DNA of 64,000 nucleotides from Lentisphaerota bacterium (GCA_015061885.1 SUVS01000002.1:62001-126000); one strand, 5' to 3'. Shown: positions 18,449 through 27,946, counted from the first letter of the stretch. Notes: a model not told the origin generated them from the sequence alone. Translations and numbers: made by a program.

Positions 18449-18952
18449 ATGTTTTATAAAAATGCACCCTTCGCCCGCTATATGCTTCTGATAACGCTTT
18501 TGCTGGAAGGCGTATGGTTTTTTCTGACCTGGGCTTTGATGTTCAAGAGCAGTAAGGCGTGGCTGGCAAGCACAATACTGCTGCCGGTGGTGGCTCTGAT
18601 TTTTCACTTTACTCCGGCGGAAAAACGCTCACTTTGCACCGGAAAAGATTTGAAACTGCTCAACGATCTGGCCAGAGGAGCATTTTTTGCCACCGCCTCA
18701 TTCACGGTAATGATTCTGCTGGGGATTTGCAAATATCTGTCGGCAAACCTGATAAAAAATTATCTTTTTTATGTACTTATCGGGCAGTTTGCTCTGCATG
18801 TATTTGCGGTGCTGACCTTTACGGCTCTGGCGGTGCTTGCCCCCCCGGATGCCCGTAAAAAGCCAATCAAACTGGCAATAGCCATTTACATAGTAAGCAC
18901 CCTCATGCAGTTGATAGTCTTTCCGGAAACCATGACGGTCATCAGCAGATAA
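18449..18952 (+). CDS. Hypothetical integral membrane protein
   Basis: A 167-aa hydrophobic protein with about five predicted membrane segments (for example LLITLLLEGVWFFLTWALMF and LIGQFALHVFAVLTFTALAVL) joined by short basic loops. It has a clear AAGGAACAGG ribosome site. It resembles small ATP synthase I-type or other uncharacterised inner-membrane proteins only in overall shape; no function is assigned. It is the last plus-strand gene before the AT-rich restriction-modification pair. Confidence 0.7.
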   Translation: MFYKNAPFARYMLLITLLLEGVWFFLTWALMFKSSKAWLASTILLPVVALIFHFTPAEKRSLCTGKDLKLLNDLARGAFFATASFTVMILLGICKYLSANLIKNYLFYVLIGQFALHVFAVLTFTALAVLAPPDARKKPIKLAIAIYIVSTLMQLIVFPETMTVISR

Positions 18953-19081
18953 AACCTTTGTTGCAGTTCTAATATTTTTGTCTCATCGGCAGACATCCAA
19001 ACTATTACCGGTAAACCATTTTCCGGTAAAATCATGCATTATATAGCAAATATCAAGTAAACTTATGTCTGCTATCGGCTG

Positions 19082-19966
19082 TTAAAATCTCAATAATTGC
19101 TGTTCCATATATCGTGTACTGTTATCCGATATGACGGAATAATTCAAAAATAATGCTTCTTCGACCGGATGTCTGTTATCAACAGTTCCACCGATATGGT
19201 AATAGTGTTTTTGCGTGTGCAAACAAAAATGTTTTGAATATTGTTCTATATATTTATTTTCCCGGAACTCGTTACCTTTCCAGGTAGAAAGAATAAAGTC
19301 AGACTGTATTTTGGTCAATAACTCAAGCAACTTCAACTCATTTTGTTCAGTCCATTGATTAAAATAATCCGTATGTCTATCTATGTATGGCGGGTCGCAA
19401 TATAAAAAGTCATCGGGAGTCAGCATAGAAAAGGTTTTTTCAAAATCCTGACAAATAAAATCAAACTTTTTTATTGCAAGAATCTGGCGGACAGCCATAA
19501 CTTGATTGACTATTTTTGTTATATATGCTTGAACAAAACGCTCCGGTTTGCGACAAAAAGGAACATTAAAATTTCCTTTACTATTAAAACGCATCACACC
19601 ATTAAAGCATGAACGATTGAGAAACAAAAAATCCAAAGGCGAATGAGTCCTGTTAAACCGTTCTCTTACCAGATAATAATAAGATTCCCCTTCTTTTTTC
19701 AACAGACTTCCCTCTTGTATCAGGTGTTCTCTGACAGAAATTTCCGTAATATCTCCTGATTTTAAAGCTGAATAAAAAGCTATAAGATGCGGGTTATTAT
19801 CACACAGCAGAGCATTTTCTGGTAAAATATTAAATGCAACCACACCAGACCCCATAAAAGGTTCAACCCACCTTTTATAACTTTTATTTTGAGATAAAAG
19901 TTGAATTTTTGGAACCAACTTTGTTTTGATACCCTGGCATTTTATAGGCGGGACAATCACGCTCAT
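19082..19966 (-). CDS. EcoRV-type adenine-N6 DNA methyltransferase
   Basis: A 294-aa D12-class (Dam/M.EcoRV) methyltransferase. It has the SAM-binding segment VEPFMGSGVVAFN, the catalytic motif YCDPPY (DPPY), and FLNRSCFNGVMRFN. From memory the sequence matches M.EcoRV along most of its length (VPPIK-QGIKTKLVP at the N-terminus, ALLCD-NPHLI, RFNSKG-FNVPFC). Expected activity is methylation of the first adenine in GATATC, protecting the host from the adjacent nuclease. Its ATG overlaps the nuclease stop codon by 4 bp. The base composition is clearly more AT-rich than neighbouring core genes, suggesting acquisition. Confidence 0.93.
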   Translation of the reverse strand: MSVIVPPIKCQGIKTKLVPKIQLLSQNKSYKRWVEPFMGSGVVAFNILPENALLCDNNPHLIAFYSALKSGDITEISVREHLIQEGSLLKKEGESYYYLVRERFNRTHSPLDFLFLNRSCFNGVMRFNSKGNFNVPFCRKPERFVQAYITKIVNQVMAVRQILAIKKFDFICQDFEKTFSMLTPDDFLYCDPPYIDRHTDYFNQWTEQNELKLLELLTKIQSDFILSTWKGNEFRENKYIEQYSKHFCLHTQKHYYHIGGTVDNRHPVEEALFLNYSVISDNSTRYMEQQLLRF

Positions 19967-20775
19967 TTTTTTTCAATCCCTCTATAACGAAGATATTCTT
20001 TAAGAGAAGTCAGTTTTTTGGTTTTTCCATTTTTGTCCGTTACTGATATTTTCCCGAAATTCATCCAGTAGTCATCAAAAATTTCTTCTCCGTAAGGCAC
20101 AAAAACTCCCCGACCGGCTATGATGTCATCAATTTTTTTTATACTGCCAATATTTGCAGTATTACCACTGCCGCTTTTGTCACTTGCAATCTTCCATTTT
20201 TCCTCTGCAAAGAACTGAAAATTTTTAATTACAGAAGTTATCTGTTCTAATTTATCAAGAGTCCCACTTACTGTTTCAATTTGAGGATTATTGTTTTCAA
20301 TTCTATCATAAATTATTCCTAAACAAAAATGCCCGGAATATTTTGCGTAAGGATATTGAATATATTTTGTACTGGAGCGATCACAAAAATATTCTCCGTG
20401 TGAGCCAAGCGTAAACCCGTTGCACATTTGAGGATCAGCAACCCGACGATATGAAGTTTTTAAATCAACCGCAAAAATAATTTGAGGATTTTTTTTATAC
20501 ACAAATGTCAAGTCAGGATAATAATTTTGCTGCGATGCTAACTCTATCTTAAAACCGTTACTGTTTGCAAACTGTACTAATTGCGGCAATATATGTAACT
20601 CTAAGACTTTTGATACAATCTTTGTATCAGTGGAAATCGTATAAATATTTCTATAAATATCAATAAAACCTTTTATTGTCCACTGACCGTCCGGTGTTGA
20701 AACATAGGAACTCAATGATTGAACAAATTTTTTTAACAACTCTGAAAACTGTTGCTTGGAAAACTTATCTTTCAT
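19963..20775 (-). CDS. EcoRV-like type II restriction endonuclease
   Basis: A 270-aa homologue of R.EcoRV, about 25 residues longer at the N-terminus. Catalytic residues align: Glu59 (DTKIVSKVLEL), Asp88 (QQNYYPDLTF), and Asp104 and Lys106 (AVDLKTSYR), equivalent to EcoRV Glu45, Asp74, Asp90 and Lys92. The Q-loop QQNxYPD is kept. The recognition loop reads GSGNTAN (202-208) against GSGNTTN in EcoRV, retaining the Gly, Asn and Thr that contact GATATC. A blunt GAT/ATC cutter is therefore predicted. The gene lies first in the pair, with the methylase translationally coupled behind it. No controller (C) protein gene is seen. Confidence 0.92.
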   Translation of the reverse strand: MKDKFSKQQFSELLKKFVQSLSSYVSTPDGQWTIKGFIDIYRNIYTISTDTKIVSKVLELHILPQLVQFANSNGFKIELASQQNYYPDLTFVYKKNPQIIFAVDLKTSYRRVADPQMCNGFTLGSHGEYFCDRSSTKYIQYPYAKYSGHFCLGIIYDRIENNNPQIETVSGTLDKLEQITSVIKNFQFFAEEKWKIASDKSGSGNTANIGSIKKIDDIIAGRGVFVPYGEEIFDDYWMNFGKISVTDKNGKTKKLTSLKEYLRYRGIEKK

Positions 20776-20890
20776 ATATACCTCTTGGCACTTTCAGGTT
20801 ATTTACATCTTTATATACCGGGCCAGTTCTTGCGGTTCTGCACCGGTTAATATATCATGTGTTAAGAATTTTGTCAAATTATTTTCCCAT

Positions 20891-21409
20891 TCACTCCCGG
20901 CAGGGAGGCAGTGCGAGCTGGTAGATGCCCCACGCGGCAGTGAATATACCCAGGAGCTGCAAGGCATCGGATAAGCCAGAACGCGGCATGAACAGCAGCA
21001 GCACAGCAAAAACGCACACTGTCAGACCACCGGCATAGCGAGCAAAAGCGTGTTTTTCCAATCCCGGCCGCCACGCCGGACGCATATTTAAATATGCTGA
21101 AAGAAACAAATATCCCGCAAAAATATACCACAATACCACATCACGCCACTGCACCCGGTAAAAAAGTATCAGACCGCAACAAAATATCAAAGCTCCGGCA
21201 AGCATGGGTAAATATTTCTTTTTACCGGATTTGCGGGGAATGGCACTTATCGCCCAAACCGCCCCGGCAATACTCAAAAACCAGGGTAGAATCGCAATCA
21301 GATAACCAAATACTGCAAAGCCCCGGAAGATAAAACCCAATCCAAGCAACAGCGAAAAACATGCCCAGAACAGCAACTGTAAACGATTGTTGAACTTTGT
21401 TATACCCAA
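20891..21409 (-). CDS. Hypothetical membrane protein
   Basis: A 172-aa protein with about five to six membrane segments (LLFWACFSLLLGLGFIFRG, LIAILPWFLSIAGAVWAI, YLPMLAGALIFCCGLILF and others). The start appears to be TTG at 21409, preceded by GGAG at about 10 bases. The reading has the hydrophobic periodicity of small HdeD-like or DUF308-type proteins, but no diagnostic motif supports that name. Confidence 0.55.
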   Translation of the reverse strand: MGITKFNNRLQLLFWACFSLLLGLGFIFRGFAVFGYLIAILPWFLSIAGAVWAISAIPRKSGKKKYLPMLAGALIFCCGLILFYRVQWRDVVLWYIFAGYLFLSAYLNMRPAWRPGLEKHAFARYAGGLTVCVFAVLLLFMPRSGLSDALQLLGIFTAAWGIYQLALPPCRE

Positions 21410-21503
21410 CTTGTGTTTTCTCCATTTTCAGCGGATTTTTTTTGTCAGGATAAAAGTTACAGCATATTATTGAAAAAATCAAGCTGTAAAAGCATATAAA
21501 ATG

Positions 21504-21531
21504 TTGTTTTTCTTTCAATACAGGTTATATT
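21504..21531 (+). promoter_or_regulatory. Possible promoter for tsaD
   Basis: TTGTTT at 21504-21509, a 16-bp spacer and TATATT at 21526-21531, about 50 bp before tsaD. AGAGG follows near 21567. Confidence 0.35.
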
Positions 21532-21579
21532 GTGAGCATGACAAAGTGAAAGTGAAAATTTTACAGAGGTTTTAAATAT

Positions 21580-22683
21580 ATGACACTTATTCTGGGTATA
21601 GAAAGCAGTTGTGACGAAAGTGCCTGTGCCGTTGTCCGCGACGGCGTGGAAGTGCTTTCCAGTGCCGTTGCCTCGCAGATCGCCCGCCATGCCGCCCACG
21701 GCGGCGTGGTTCCGGAACTTGCCGCCCGCGAACACTTGAGTGCGTTCCCGCGGGTGCTGGACGAAGCGTTGAATACAGCCAATGTCAGGCTCGAAGATAT
21801 TGACGGCATTGCCGTAACTCAAGGTCCCGGCCTGATCCCGGCATTGCTGGTAGGCGTGAACTTTGCCAAAGGTCTGGCACTCAAACACCGCAAACCGCTT
21901 TATGGGGTAAACCACTTTGCCGGACATATTTACGGAGCATTTCTCGGCAGTGAAGCTCATGCGTTGCTGGAAAAAGAAAGCTCTTACCCCATGCTGGCTC
22001 TGGTAGTTTCCGGCGGCCACACCAGCTTACTGCTGCTCCACGCCGACGGCCACGCCCGGCATTTGGGTTATACCATCGACGATGCCGCCGGGGAAGCGTT
22101 GGACAAAGCGGCAAAATTGCTCAAGCTCGGTTATCCCGGCGGCCCGATCATGCAGAAAACTGCGGTCAACGGCGATAAAAAACGCTTCGATTTCCCACGC
22201 CCGCTTACCGGAGCCGCAGGCAAAGCGTTGAGCGAAGAAAACCGCTATAATTTCAGTTTCAGCGGCATAAAGACTTCCTTGCTTTACACGCTGGAAAAAC
22301 TCAATTTGCGTAACGATGAAGATATTGAACCGCAGCTTTTGAGCGATCTGGCGGCATCTTTTCAGGAAGCTGTGGTCGATGTGCTTGCCCGTAAAGCAAT
22401 AAAAGCAGTAAAGGATTTCGGGGCAAAAACTCTGATCGCCGCCGGGGGTGTAGCGTGCAATGCTTCGTTGCGGGAACGGCTGGCGGCTGATTGTCCGGAA
22501 AATGTCAATCTTCAGCTGGCAAGTCCGGCGTATTGTACCGACAACGCCGCCATGATCGGCGGTCTGGGCTATTACCACTACCTCGCCGACCACGGCAGGG
22601 GCGACGGTGTGGGATTCGATGCGTTTGCCCGTCTGCCGGAAATCACCGCAATCAGATTTGCCGCACTCAACCACGGAGAATAA
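21580..22683 (+). CDS. tsaD: tRNA N6-adenosine threonylcarbamoyltransferase
   Basis: A 367-aa member of the Kae1/TsaD family that installs t6A at position 37 of ANN-decoding tRNAs, with TsaB, TsaC and TsaE. The N-terminus ILGIESSCDESACAVV and the metal-binding HxxxH (NHFAGHIYG) are present, together with VVSGGHTSLLL and the GGPI segment. Somewhat longer than E. coli TsaD (337 aa), with extra residues near the C-terminus. It is followed at once by the HAD phosphatase and Sel1 genes in an apparent three-gene unit. Confidence 0.95.
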   Translation: MTLILGIESSCDESACAVVRDGVEVLSSAVASQIARHAAHGGVVPELAAREHLSAFPRVLDEALNTANVRLEDIDGIAVTQGPGLIPALLVGVNFAKGLALKHRKPLYGVNHFAGHIYGAFLGSEAHALLEKESSYPMLALVVSGGHTSLLLLHADGHARHLGYTIDDAAGEALDKAAKLLKLGYPGGPIMQKTAVNGDKKRFDFPRPLTGAAGKALSEENRYNFSFSGIKTSLLYTLEKLNLRNDEDIEPQLLSDLAASFQEAVVDVLARKAIKAVKDFGAKTLIAAGGVACNASLRERLAADCPENVNLQLASPAYCTDNAAMIGGLGYYHYLADHGRGDGVGFDAFARLPEITAIRFAALNHGE

Positions 22684-22689
22684 TACTTT

Positions 22690-23346
22690 ATGAACGAAAA
22701 ATTCAAAAACTTTATTTTTGACCTCGACGGAACTTTGCTGGATACCGTTGATGATTTGACTACTGCTTTCAACTACATGCGGCGTAAGCTCGATTTTCCG
22801 GAAGTTTCCAGAAAAAAAATGGAAAAAATGATCGGCAACGGTATGCGTGATGTGATAGAACAGTCATTTGCAGAAATGAATGTAAATCCTTCCGGGGAAG
22901 ATATAGTTTCTGCTCTGGATACCATGCGTAATTATTACCTTGAGCATACCGTGGTGCTGACCAAACCTTACGACGGCGTGCGGGATACTTTGATATTTAT
23001 GCGGGAAAAAGGCTGTAAAACAGCGGTCGTTACCAATAAATACACCGATGCAGCAGTGGAAATATTAAAAAAGTTTGATCTGGATAAATACTTTGATGTC
23101 GTTTTCGGCAACGGCGAAGGTTTTCCGCTCAAACCGCAACCCGATCTGCTGTGGGAATCAGCCAAACGCATGAACTGCACCATAAACGATTGTGTGATGG
23201 TCGGCGATAATTACACCGATCTGGGGGCTGCCCGCAACGCCGGATGCAAGAGTATTTTCTGCAATTACGGTTACGGCGTTATGCAAGATGAAAAAGCTGA
23301 TTTCTTTATTGATAAATTTGCTGATCTGAAAGATTATATACCATGA
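22690..23346 (+). CDS. HAD-family hydrolase, phosphoglycolate phosphatase-like
   Basis: A 218-aa haloacid-dehalogenase hydrolase. Motif I is FDLDGTLLDT (nucleophile Asp and acid/base Asp), motif II is VVTNK, and motif III/IV is KPQPDLLWE followed by VGDNYTDLGAARNAG. The alpha-helical cap after motif I puts it in the Gph/PGP subfamily. The physiological substrate is not certain. It starts 7 bp after tsaD and shares a 4-bp ATGA overlap with the Sel1 gene. Confidence 0.85.
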   Translation: MNEKFKNFIFDLDGTLLDTVDDLTTAFNYMRRKLDFPEVSRKKMEKMIGNGMRDVIEQSFAEMNVNPSGEDIVSALDTMRNYYLEHTVVLTKPYDGVRDTLIFMREKGCKTAVVTNKYTDAAVEILKKFDLDKYFDVVFGNGEGFPLKPQPDLLWESAKRMNCTINDCVMVGDNYTDLGAARNAGCKSIFCNYGYGVMQDEKADFFIDKFADLKDYIP

Positions 23347-24356
23347 GTAACGGCAAACCCAATTTTCTTGCTTTATACTTTATATTGACCCCGGTAATAC
23401 TCGTACCGGTTGCCGCGATATTGTTTTTGCTGGTGCGGGGCGATGAAGGCGAACAGCTTTATAATAAAGCTCTTGCCGCTGCCGCCGGCGGCAATTACGA
23501 ACAAGCCGCCGTGGCGTTTGAAGCCGCCGCCAAACGGGGCCATGCCGAAAGTTGTTACAGTTTGGCACGGCTTTACCAGAGCGGCAGACTGAAAGCAGAT
23601 AATCCGCAGGAAATGATCTATGTGAATCTGATAAGGGCATCACTGCACGGGTCGATCCCGGCGGCGTATGAGCTGGGCAGATTATCATTATTGCCGCCGG
23701 AAGCTGATTACGCTCAAGCGGCACTCTACTTTCATACCGCCGCCCTCGGCGGACACGCAGAAGCACAATTTGAACTGGGTAAATTGTACGAACAGGGCAA
23801 CGGAGTCAAAAAGAGTACACTTTTAGCCAAAGAATTTTACCGGAAAGCTGCCGGACAGGGCAACGCCGGGGCTCAAACCGCATTGGGTATATTGCTGATT
23901 ACCGGAAATGACAGCAAACCGGATTTCAAACAAGCCGAAAAGTTTTTATATCAGGCCGCCGGACAAGGATATGCACAAGCCTTTACCGCATTGGGTTTTA
24001 TCCGCGAAAAATCTGCCGAAAAAAATCCCGATACCCCCATATTCGATGCCCAGGCCGGAGAATTTTACTGCCATGCCGCCATGTTGAATGATCCCGAAGG
24101 TCTGGTGAATTACGGCGACTGGCTCATGCGACATAACGAGTGCAAAAAAGCTCTGGCTAATTACCGTCAAGCCGTTGATAAACATAACTTTGCACCGGCA
24201 ATGCACCGTTTGGGAGTGTATTACTTCAAGCAGTCAGATCCGGATTATAAGCAAGCAAAAAAATACTTTGAACAGGCCGCGGCATCAGGCTATGAACCAA
24301 GCAAAAAGAATCTGCAAATAATGACAGACAAGTCAGCAAAACCGACCAATCCCTGA
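23343..24356 (+). CDS. Sel1-repeat (SLR) protein with N-terminal membrane anchor
   Basis: A 337-aa protein with an N-terminal hydrophobic helix (FLALYFILTPVILVPVAAILFLLV), then about seven Sel1-like repeats of roughly 36 residues with the A-x-x-G-x-x-x-A pattern (AKRGHAESCYSLARLYQSG, AALGGHAEAQFELGKLYEQG, AAGQGNAGAQTALGILLITG and so on). Such repeats form superhelical protein-binding scaffolds. The protein is probably anchored in the inner membrane facing the periplasm. No enzymatic domain is present. Partner unknown. Confidence 0.82.
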   Translation: MSNGKPNFLALYFILTPVILVPVAAILFLLVRGDEGEQLYNKALAAAAGGNYEQAAVAFEAAAKRGHAESCYSLARLYQSGRLKADNPQEMIYVNLIRASLHGSIPAAYELGRLSLLPPEADYAQAALYFHTAALGGHAEAQFELGKLYEQGNGVKKSTLLAKEFYRKAAGQGNAGAQTALGILLITGNDSKPDFKQAEKFLYQAAGQGYAQAFTALGFIREKSAEKNPDTPIFDAQAGEFYCHAAMLNDPEGLVNYGDWLMRHNECKKALANYRQAVDKHNFAPAMHRLGVYYFKQSDPDYKQAKKYFEQAAASGYEPSKKNLQIMTDKSAKPTNP

Positions 24357-24972
24357 CACAGCTATCCGTATCGGCAACAGATAACGGTAGATGCCTGTAA
24401 CTACATTGTTGGTGTCCTGAATTTTGTGAAAAATCAAAGTACGGTGGCACATCGCGGGCAAATTCAAGCCTTGCAAAACACGACCTTGCCTCACGCTGTA
24501 TCCACCGGCGGCATACAATAGTTTTTGCGTTTTTGACAAATCATAATTTGTGTGGAATATTTACACTCATAACGAATATGTATGATTTAATTCAATGCAT
24601 CAGTTTCACTAAATTTGGGACATTACCCATTGTTGATAACTCTGTTAAAAACTTGTGATAAGGTTGTGCAAAGGTTGTTGACCGATTATGGGGTTCAAAT
24701 TTATTATCACACTCTGCACAGAACTGTTGACAGGCTTTTGGTCGGATTTTGAGCGTAAAATCGGGTTATTAACATTATTAACAGGGTATAATAATAATAT
24801 ATTTATATAATACTATTTAAATTAATTATATTATATACTCCCCAAAATCCCTACTGAAACATCTGAATTGATGAAATAAACATCATCAAAACAAAAAACC
24901 GTACAACAGTTTTTACAGTTTTTTCAACATTCTATCCTGCCGATGCACTGTTTATTAAAATCTGTAAAAAAA
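24357..24972. other. Gene-free AT-rich region, candidate replication origin
   Basis: No convincing gene. Between 24630 and 24735 lie several near-matches to DnaA boxes: TGTTGATAA, TTGTGATAA, TTATCACAC, plus GTTGTGCAAAG, GTTGTTGACC and CTGTTGACAG. They are followed by about 70 bp of almost pure A/T (24764-24838), including the direct repeat TTATTAACA-TTATTAACA. The arrangement, a DnaA-box-like cluster next to an AT-rich unwinding-type segment, and dnaN-recF 6 kb away, suggest oriC, but no box is an exact TTATCCACA. The motif TTTTGAGCGTAAAA (24747-24760) is shared with two other intergenic regions. Confidence 0.4.
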
Positions 24973-25005
24973 GGGTGTTGCAAAATTCAGAAAATTGCAG
25001 CACCC
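24973..25005 (-). terminator. Intrinsic terminator after the GH123-like gene
   Basis: An 11-bp stem, GGGTGTTGCAA (24973-24983) with TTGCAGCACCC (24995-25005), is flanked by a run of A on the left and of T on the right. On the minus strand it follows the stop codon at 25019 and is followed by a U-run; it could work in both directions. Confidence 0.85.
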
Positions 25006-25018
25006 CTGATTTTTTTGT

Positions 25019-27199
25019 TTATTCTGTAACGACTGCTTTCAGCACTGTGAATTCAAACTGATCCAGTGAGAGTGAAATTTTACCATCCGTTACCGGTAAA
25101 ATCTTTTTACTGTAACAATCGGTGATCTTGATGTGTTTAAATTCATCCGGAACAGATATTGTGAACTTATTGGCTTTGAATTGCGGATTGGAAACCATCA
25201 GCAGGAAATTCTGATTGCTTTCTACCGGCAGATATGGATCGTGTGCAATATTTTTTTCATAATATCCTACTTTAACTTCCGGAATGTTCGGAATAAAACG
25301 CTTGTTTTCCCAATATGGTATAAATTCAGTTTTTGCTGTATCACTGTCGCCGATACCGAATAATCTGCGTATGGTATCAAAGGTATTTACTTCTCTGGCA
25401 TCGCAATGCAGCGGCCAGTAAAGCAAATCAAACTGAATGGAGTAACAGAGCATTGTCCGTGTACCCTTTTTCAATGCAGGGAATGTTTTCCGGTTGGCAC
25501 CGCGGACTTCCGGCAGCAGTACCTGCGGCACGCCGTATTGCCGGTGAAATTCAGTTTTAAGGTTGTCAATATCGCCCCAGATGTGTGCGTAATAATATGA
25601 ACCATCCTCTGAAGCAGAGCGTTTTTCCGGGTCCTGATACCAGTAAAAGAAATCTTCGCCGAAAATAACAAAATCAAACAATGTCAACGCCGGTATGAAC
25701 CTTATGGAACTGTTATGTGCCACCATCATGCCGTTTACCGGATCTTTATCTTTGACCATTGCCCGGATACGCCGGAACATTTCCATATATTTTTCAGCAG
25801 CATAAACCGGACGGATTTTACCCAAGTCATCTTTTACGGCACCGTTTGCCGGCGTAAAGTCTGCTCTCGGCGATACACCGTCTGAATAGATGCCGGGTAT
25901 ATTGTAGTTGTAAACAAATTTAGAAGTAACTGCAATTTGTCTTTGCAAAAGCTCATCAGTCAACCGGCAAACCCGTTCACCGGCACGCTTGGTAACCGGC
26001 CGCTTACCGCCAAAAATTTTTTTCCAGGTATCCAGATCATTTATAACTTTAACTCCGGCAGGCGGATTGAAGCGGAACGAATAATCCGGTGTCAGCAAGG
26101 CTTTATCGGTCATTGCTTTCAATTCGCTGTCAACGAGCATGTACTGCTCATTATCTTTGACAGTCAGTGTACTCCAGGTGTAGTGGGACGGAATAAAATA
26201 AAACATGCGTGCTTTTCCCGCCGCCGCATCCATCGCGGCAATTTTCTTGAGCCGGTCTTCATCATGCACCCAGTTACTGTTGTGAGTTTCTTTGGAACCG
26301 GGACGCCAGAATGACCAGTAAATAAGTTTATCGGCAGATAATTTGTTAAAATTATCGTAGCGGGTACCTATCCGCCATTCACGCCAGTTGCGGGGCATTT
26401 TTGACCACGGGGTGATATTCATGAAAAATGTATATACCAGAGGTTTTTCAATTCTGGTTTTGCGGTTTATCAAACGTATGGTCAACTGGTTATTTACCGG
26501 GTTGAAATTCATTTCCTGTCCGGCAACGGTATGCCAGGAGTCAAGATTTTCAAAACTCCATGCCAGACCGTAATGTGTGTTGCCCAGCCAGAGATTGTGC
26601 CACATGGATAGATCCATTGACTTGCTGTCAGTAATATTTTTACGCACCCAGCATTTGGCGGCCTGCTGCCCGGCCATAATTTTTGATTCCGGTTCGCTGT
26701 TGCCGCAAAGTAATTTTTCTTTATCAAGATTCAACGGAAAAATCAAATTTAATGAATCGATATCCAATGCTTTTTCCGGCGTTACTGTAACAGTTATTTT
26801 GAGCGTATGATCCCAATTAACTGTGGTGATTGCTGTGATCTTGCCGCCGGTGAAAACCGCACTGCTGACAGCTTCAGCAGCGTTTTTACCGGTCATTTTC
26901 AGATTTGATTTATTTTCTTTAAAAACTGCTTTTTTTCCATTGACTGTAATTTCGGCAACCGCCGGTGCTGCCAGAACATTCTGTTTCCTGACCTGGATAT
27001 TGCCAAAAATTTTACCCGGAGCAAACTCGATCTTCTTGAAGTCCATCTGCAAGGTATCACCTTCAGTTTTCAAAAGGCCGAATCTGCCGGAAGGTTCGAT
27101 GTAATCTTTGGAAAGAGCCTGACTGCCGTCTTTTACATCCGCCGCCGCCACCGGCAGCAAACTGACTGCCAATAACGCAAAAATAAATCGTTTTTTCAT
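25019..27199 (-). CDS. Secreted GH123-like / DUF6067-type protein
   Basis: A 726-aa protein with a signal peptide (MKKRFIFALLAVSLLPVAAA). An N-terminal beta-rich region is followed by MWHNLWLGNTHYGLAWSFENLDSWH (about residues 198-222), which resembles the entry to DUF6067 and glycoside-hydrolase-123-related domains. A barrel-like region with many aromatic residues (YWSFWRPGSKETHN, IYSDGVSPRADF, FVIFGEDFFYWYQDP) ends in a beta-sandwich tail. A role in glycan degradation outside the cytoplasm is inferred; catalytic residues cannot be assigned with confidence. It ends an operon with a pseudopilin and an SGNH hydrolase and has a strong terminator. Confidence 0.6.
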   Translation of the reverse strand: MKKRFIFALLAVSLLPVAAADVKDGSQALSKDYIEPSGRFGLLKTEGDTLQMDFKKIEFAPGKIFGNIQVRKQNVLAAPAVAEITVNGKKAVFKENKSNLKMTGKNAAEAVSSAVFTGGKITAITTVNWDHTLKITVTVTPEKALDIDSLNLIFPLNLDKEKLLCGNSEPESKIMAGQQAAKCWVRKNITDSKSMDLSMWHNLWLGNTHYGLAWSFENLDSWHTVAGQEMNFNPVNNQLTIRLINRKTRIEKPLVYTFFMNITPWSKMPRNWREWRIGTRYDNFNKLSADKLIYWSFWRPGSKETHNSNWVHDEDRLKKIAAMDAAAGKARMFYFIPSHYTWSTLTVKDNEQYMLVDSELKAMTDKALLTPDYSFRFNPPAGVKVINDLDTWKKIFGGKRPVTKRAGERVCRLTDELLQRQIAVTSKFVYNYNIPGIYSDGVSPRADFTPANGAVKDDLGKIRPVYAAEKYMEMFRRIRAMVKDKDPVNGMMVAHNSSIRFIPALTLFDFVIFGEDFFYWYQDPEKRSASEDGSYYYAHIWGDIDNLKTEFHRQYGVPQVLLPEVRGANRKTFPALKKGTRTMLCYSIQFDLLYWPLHCDAREVNTFDTIRRLFGIGDSDTAKTEFIPYWENKRFIPNIPEVKVGYYEKNIAHDPYLPVESNQNFLLMVSNPQFKANKFTISVPDEFKHIKITDCYSKKILPVTDGKISLSLDQFEFTVLKAVVTE

Positions 27200-27226
27200 A
27201 AATAAAATCTCCTGCTGCTTATTTTT

Positions 27227-27937
27227 TTAACGATTTGAACTGCGATCCCAGTAATTTGCAGTGGTACCCACCTGATTTGCCGATGCCACACTGCCCAGCT
27301 CCGGATATGGATTATCCCATTTTGCACAACTTATTCCGGAAGAGTGTCCATCAAACCAACTTATCATGATAGTTTTTCCGTGTCGTGCACAGGCACCGCC
27401 GCCGATACCGCCGTTTGAATCTTTATAATAAGAATTTACAGCATAACGGCCGTAAGATAATTTGTGTGACAAACTGCCGGATTCAACAAAAGCAATAGTT
27501 CCGCTGGGCTCCTGAATACTCTGTTCCCTTGCCGGGGTATTGTTATCGCCGCCATAATAGGTGCTGGTGGCAAGGTGATAGTAATTGTAACCGTAACTGC
27601 CGAGCTGGTAATTGCTTTTGACATTCCAATCTACCGGATTTGCAGCGGCACACTGGTTGGTGCCTGTAGGTAAATTGTAATTTTCTTCCAGATACAGCGG
27701 CCAATAATTATTTGTTACGCCTCCTACATAAACCGAAAAACAATATCCATCGGAGTCATTGCGGTACTGAATAAACGACAAGCCCAGCTGCCGGAGATTA
27801 TTCAGACAACTGGCAGCATGAGCCCGGTCACGGGCCGCTGAAAGTGCCGGCAGCAGCATTGCTGCAAGTATGGCGATGATGGCAATCACAACTAAAAGTT
27901 CAATCAATGTAAACTTTAAAAAATTTCTGTTCTTCAT
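27227..27937 (-). CDS. Type II secretion-like pseudopilin (H-x9-DG class)
   Basis: A 236-aa protein with the prepilin-peptidase recognition leader and hydrophobic helix [20 protein letters not shown] preceded by a short basic leader. The C-terminal domain contains [15 protein letters not shown], an H-x9-DG type motif seen in the very abundant DUF1559-like pseudopilins of Lentisphaerota and Planctomycetes. The exported globular domain is rich in Asn, Tyr and Gly. Cotranscribed between an SGNH hydrolase and a GH123-like enzyme. Such proteins may display or help export the associated hydrolases, but their function is not established. Confidence 0.85.
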   Translation of the reverse strand: MKNRNFLKFTLIELLVVIAIIAILAAMLLPALSAARDRAHAASCLNNLRQLGLSFIQYRNDSDGYCFSVYVGGVTNNYWPLYLEENYNLPTGTNQCAAANPVDWNVKSNYQLGSYGYNYYHLATSTYYGGDNNTPAREQSIQEPSGTIAFVESGSLSHKLSYGRYAVNSYYKDSNGGIGGGACARHGKTIMISWFDGHSSGISCAKWDNPYPELGSVASANQVGTTANYWDRSSNR

Positions 27938-27946
27938 TTTTGTTCC

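Noticed and set aside
18953-20890. Restriction-modification genes as part of a prophage or integrative element
   Set aside because: No integrase, phage structural gene, tRNA target or clear flanking direct repeats were found, only AT-rich composition.
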